The notes beneath the pieces were generated by a model. The model worked only from the letters and a program-made list of their open reading frames with translations, searched no databases and had not been told where the DNA came from. Source: an uncultured Bacilli bacterium (lineage in GTDB: Bacteria; Bacillota_I; Bacilli_A; RF39; UBA660). Taken from it: 7,043 nucleotides of DNA. This document shows, piece after piece, positions 5,917 through 7,043 of the stretch (positions are counted from its first letter, which is position 1; every line of letters starts with the position of its first letter). The DNA lies in the NCBI GenBank assembly GCA_934130265.1, contig CAKOYC010000062.1, positions 1 to 7,043 on the forward strand. Reading direction: 5' to 3'. The translations under genes were made by a program, and so were the position numbers.

Positions 5917-6114
5917 ATGGGATATATTGTTAAAAATACAACACAAGATAATGATTCAAATAATTTGGAAATAGGTAATAATGTATATATACCGAAGACA
6001 AAAGAAAAAGGAATTATTGTATTAAAGATTGGTAATCTTTATCAAGTTAAAACGGAAGATGGAAAAGTAAGATCATACTTAGCAGATGAATTAGAAGGCA
6101 AGATAAATGGATGA
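5917..6114 (+). CDS. Small SH3/KOW-like protein of unknown function
   Basis: The product is 65 aa, soluble, with no signal or membrane segment. Residues 1-16 are polar and probably disordered (NTTQDNDSNN at 7-16). Residues 17-60 read as a small beta barrel: LEIGNNVYIPKTKEKGIIV, then a short turn, LYQVKTEDGKV and a final ADELE. The G-x-x-V-x-I-P start, the K-G-x-I-x-V step and the acidic end resemble KOW/SH3-type barrels such as the one in MutS2. This is a fold-level resemblance seen by eye, not a family assignment. A strong ribosome binding site precedes it. Its end overlaps the acyltransferase gene by 8 bp, so the two are probably co-translated; a functional link is only inferred from that. 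The gene is short, but its context supports it as real. Confidence 0.72.
   Translation: MGYIVKNTTQDNDSNNLEIGNNVYIPKTKEKGIIVLKIGNLYQVKTEDGKVRSYLADELEGKING
6093..6098 (+). promoter_or_regulatory. Ribosome binding site of the acyltransferase gene
   Basis: AGAAGG, inside the end of the 65-aa gene, lies 8 nt before the ATG at 6107. Together with an in-frame TAA at 6104-6106 directly before that ATG, it fixes the start. Confidence 0.6.
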
Positions 6115-7043
6115 TAGAATAATACTACCTTATAATATAGAAAAAAATATGACTTTAGCATTAAGAAAAGAGTATTATAAAGATTTAAAAAGATACTGTA
6201 TTGATAATGTAGTACCTAATATTAATAATTATTCTTTTGGACAAAAAGTAGTTACTAACTTATATATGAAAGATTTTTATAATGAAAGATTAGAGTTAGA
6301 AGGAGTAGAAAACCTTGATATGAATCAAGCAGTATTCCTTTGTAATCATTCAACTGCTCATGATATATTTTCAATGTATAATATAATGGAAAGACTAAAG
6401 AGAAAGACAACTGTAATGGTTGCCACTGACTGCTTAAATCCTTTCTCTATCGCTACCTTTAAACTAGCAGATGCTACCTTTTTAGATAGAAATAGTAAAA
6501 AGTCAGCTAATAATAGTATTTTACTAGCTTCAGCTAAAGTGTTAAAGGGTAAAAATTTAGTAATATTTGGAGAAGCAACTTGGAACTTACATCCTTTTAA
6601 AATAATGCATGATATTAAAAAAGGTGGAGCAATGATTTCAGCTATAACTAGTGTTCCGGTTATTCCAACTATCTTAGAGTATATAGAAGAACCAAGACTT
6701 TGCTATAAAGAACTTGATCTATATAAAAAAATAATAGTTAGATTTGGTAAACCATTATCAATAAATAGCAGTGATGATATAATCATTAAAACATTAGAAA
6801 TTCAAACAGAAATGGAGAAAATGCGAAGAAAAATTTGGCAAGATAATGGAGTTAATAGAACTTCTTTATCTGATATTAATCAAGATATTTATCTAAATCA
6901 TACTTATCAAAAGAAATATAAAGTCTTTGGCTTCACATATGACTCTTTAAAAGAAGAAAAATTCTTAAGAAGTAATGATGGTAGTAAAATAGAAAATGAA
7001 TATTGTTTAGATGAAAATAATAAACTAGTACCAGGTATTACTC
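6107..7043 (+). CDS. PlsC-like 1-acylglycerol-3-phosphate acyltransferase family protein, 3'-truncated by the window edge
   Basis: This is a lysophospholipid acyltransferase (LPLAT) family enzyme, expected to transfer an acyl chain to a lysophosphatidic acid-like acceptor at the membrane. The frame stays open to the window end, giving 312 residues. Motif I is NHSTAHD (80-86), with the catalytic H-x4-D pair His81/Asp86. Motif II is FLDR (125-128). Motif III is FGEATWN (154-160), where the family usually has F-P-E-G-T; Glu156 and Thr158 are kept but Pro and Gly are replaced. Motif IV is VPVIP (183-187). No clear transmembrane helix is visible, so membrane contact may be peripheral. The protein continues at least 125 residues past motif IV, so it is longer than a standard PlsC (about 200-250 aa) and has an extra C-terminal region I do not recognise. 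The start is fixed by an in-frame TAA directly before the ATG. Family membership is firm; the exact substrate is unknown, so no symbol is given. Confidence 0.85.
   Translation, partial: MDDRIILPYNIEKNMTLALRKEYYKDLKRYCIDNVVPNINNYSFGQKVVTNLYMKDFYNERLELEGVENLDMNQAVFLCNHSTAHDIFSMYNIMERLKRKTTVMVATDCLNPFSIATFKLADATFLDRNSKKSANNSILLASAKVLKGKNLVIFGEATWNLHPFKIMHDIKKGGAMISAITSVPVIPTILEYIEEPRLCYKELDLYKKIIVRFGKPLSINSSDDIIIKTLEIQTEMEKMRRKIWQDNGVNRTSLSDINQDIYLNHTYQKKYKVFGFTYDSLKEEKFLRSNDGSKIENEYCLDENNKLVPGIT

Noticed and set aside
1..7043. Mycoplasma genetic code (TGA as Trp)
   Set aside because: Three genes end at TGA at sensible places and all conserved tryptophans are TGG.

Overview
The window is low-GC DNA with the look of a Bacillota (Firmicutes) chromosome. 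Genes are tightly packed on one strand, starts are ATG with strong Shine-Dalgarno sequences, arginine is mostly AGA, and the promoters are of housekeeping sigma type. TGA is used as a stop (ends of lspA, the 90-aa gene and the 65-aa gene) and all tryptophans are TGG, so this is genetic code 11 and not the Mycoplasma code. The short archaeal/eukaryotic-type prolyl-tRNA synthetase together with the very low GC would fit an uncultured gut lineage near the Mollicutes, Erysipelotrichia or Clostridia. That placement is inference only.

Layout, all on the + strand. (1) Bases 1-1235 hold the 3' part of lspA (signal peptidase II) and an overlapping RluD-type pseudouridine synthase gene. (2) A good promoter at 1225-1253 drives a GluP/YqgP-like rhomboid protease and, 13 bp later, proS. 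This unit ends at an intrinsic terminator at 3879-3905. (3) A second good promoter at 3909-3937 drives a translationally coupled pair: a 90-aa helical protein and a 541-aa protein whose core is eleven gapless 26-residue repeats (78 bp each, 4736-5593). (4) After a 50-bp gap come a 65-aa SH3/KOW-like protein and, overlapping it by 8 bp, a PlsC-type acyltransferase gene that runs off the window end.

The first half is housekeeping: lipoprotein maturation, rRNA modification, membrane proteolysis and tRNA charging. The unusual part is 3972-5866. I cannot assign the large protein to a named family with certainty. It reads as a soluble two-helix-repeat solenoid. The degenerate repeats at its ends, and the small partner protein, resemble mTERF-type helical motifs. 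An invariant basic/acidic pair, a cysteine every 26 residues and variable positions confined to fixed columns make it the best candidate here for something undescribed. No mobile element, CRISPR array, tRNA or rRNA gene was seen, and no gene-free stretch exceeds 100 bp.
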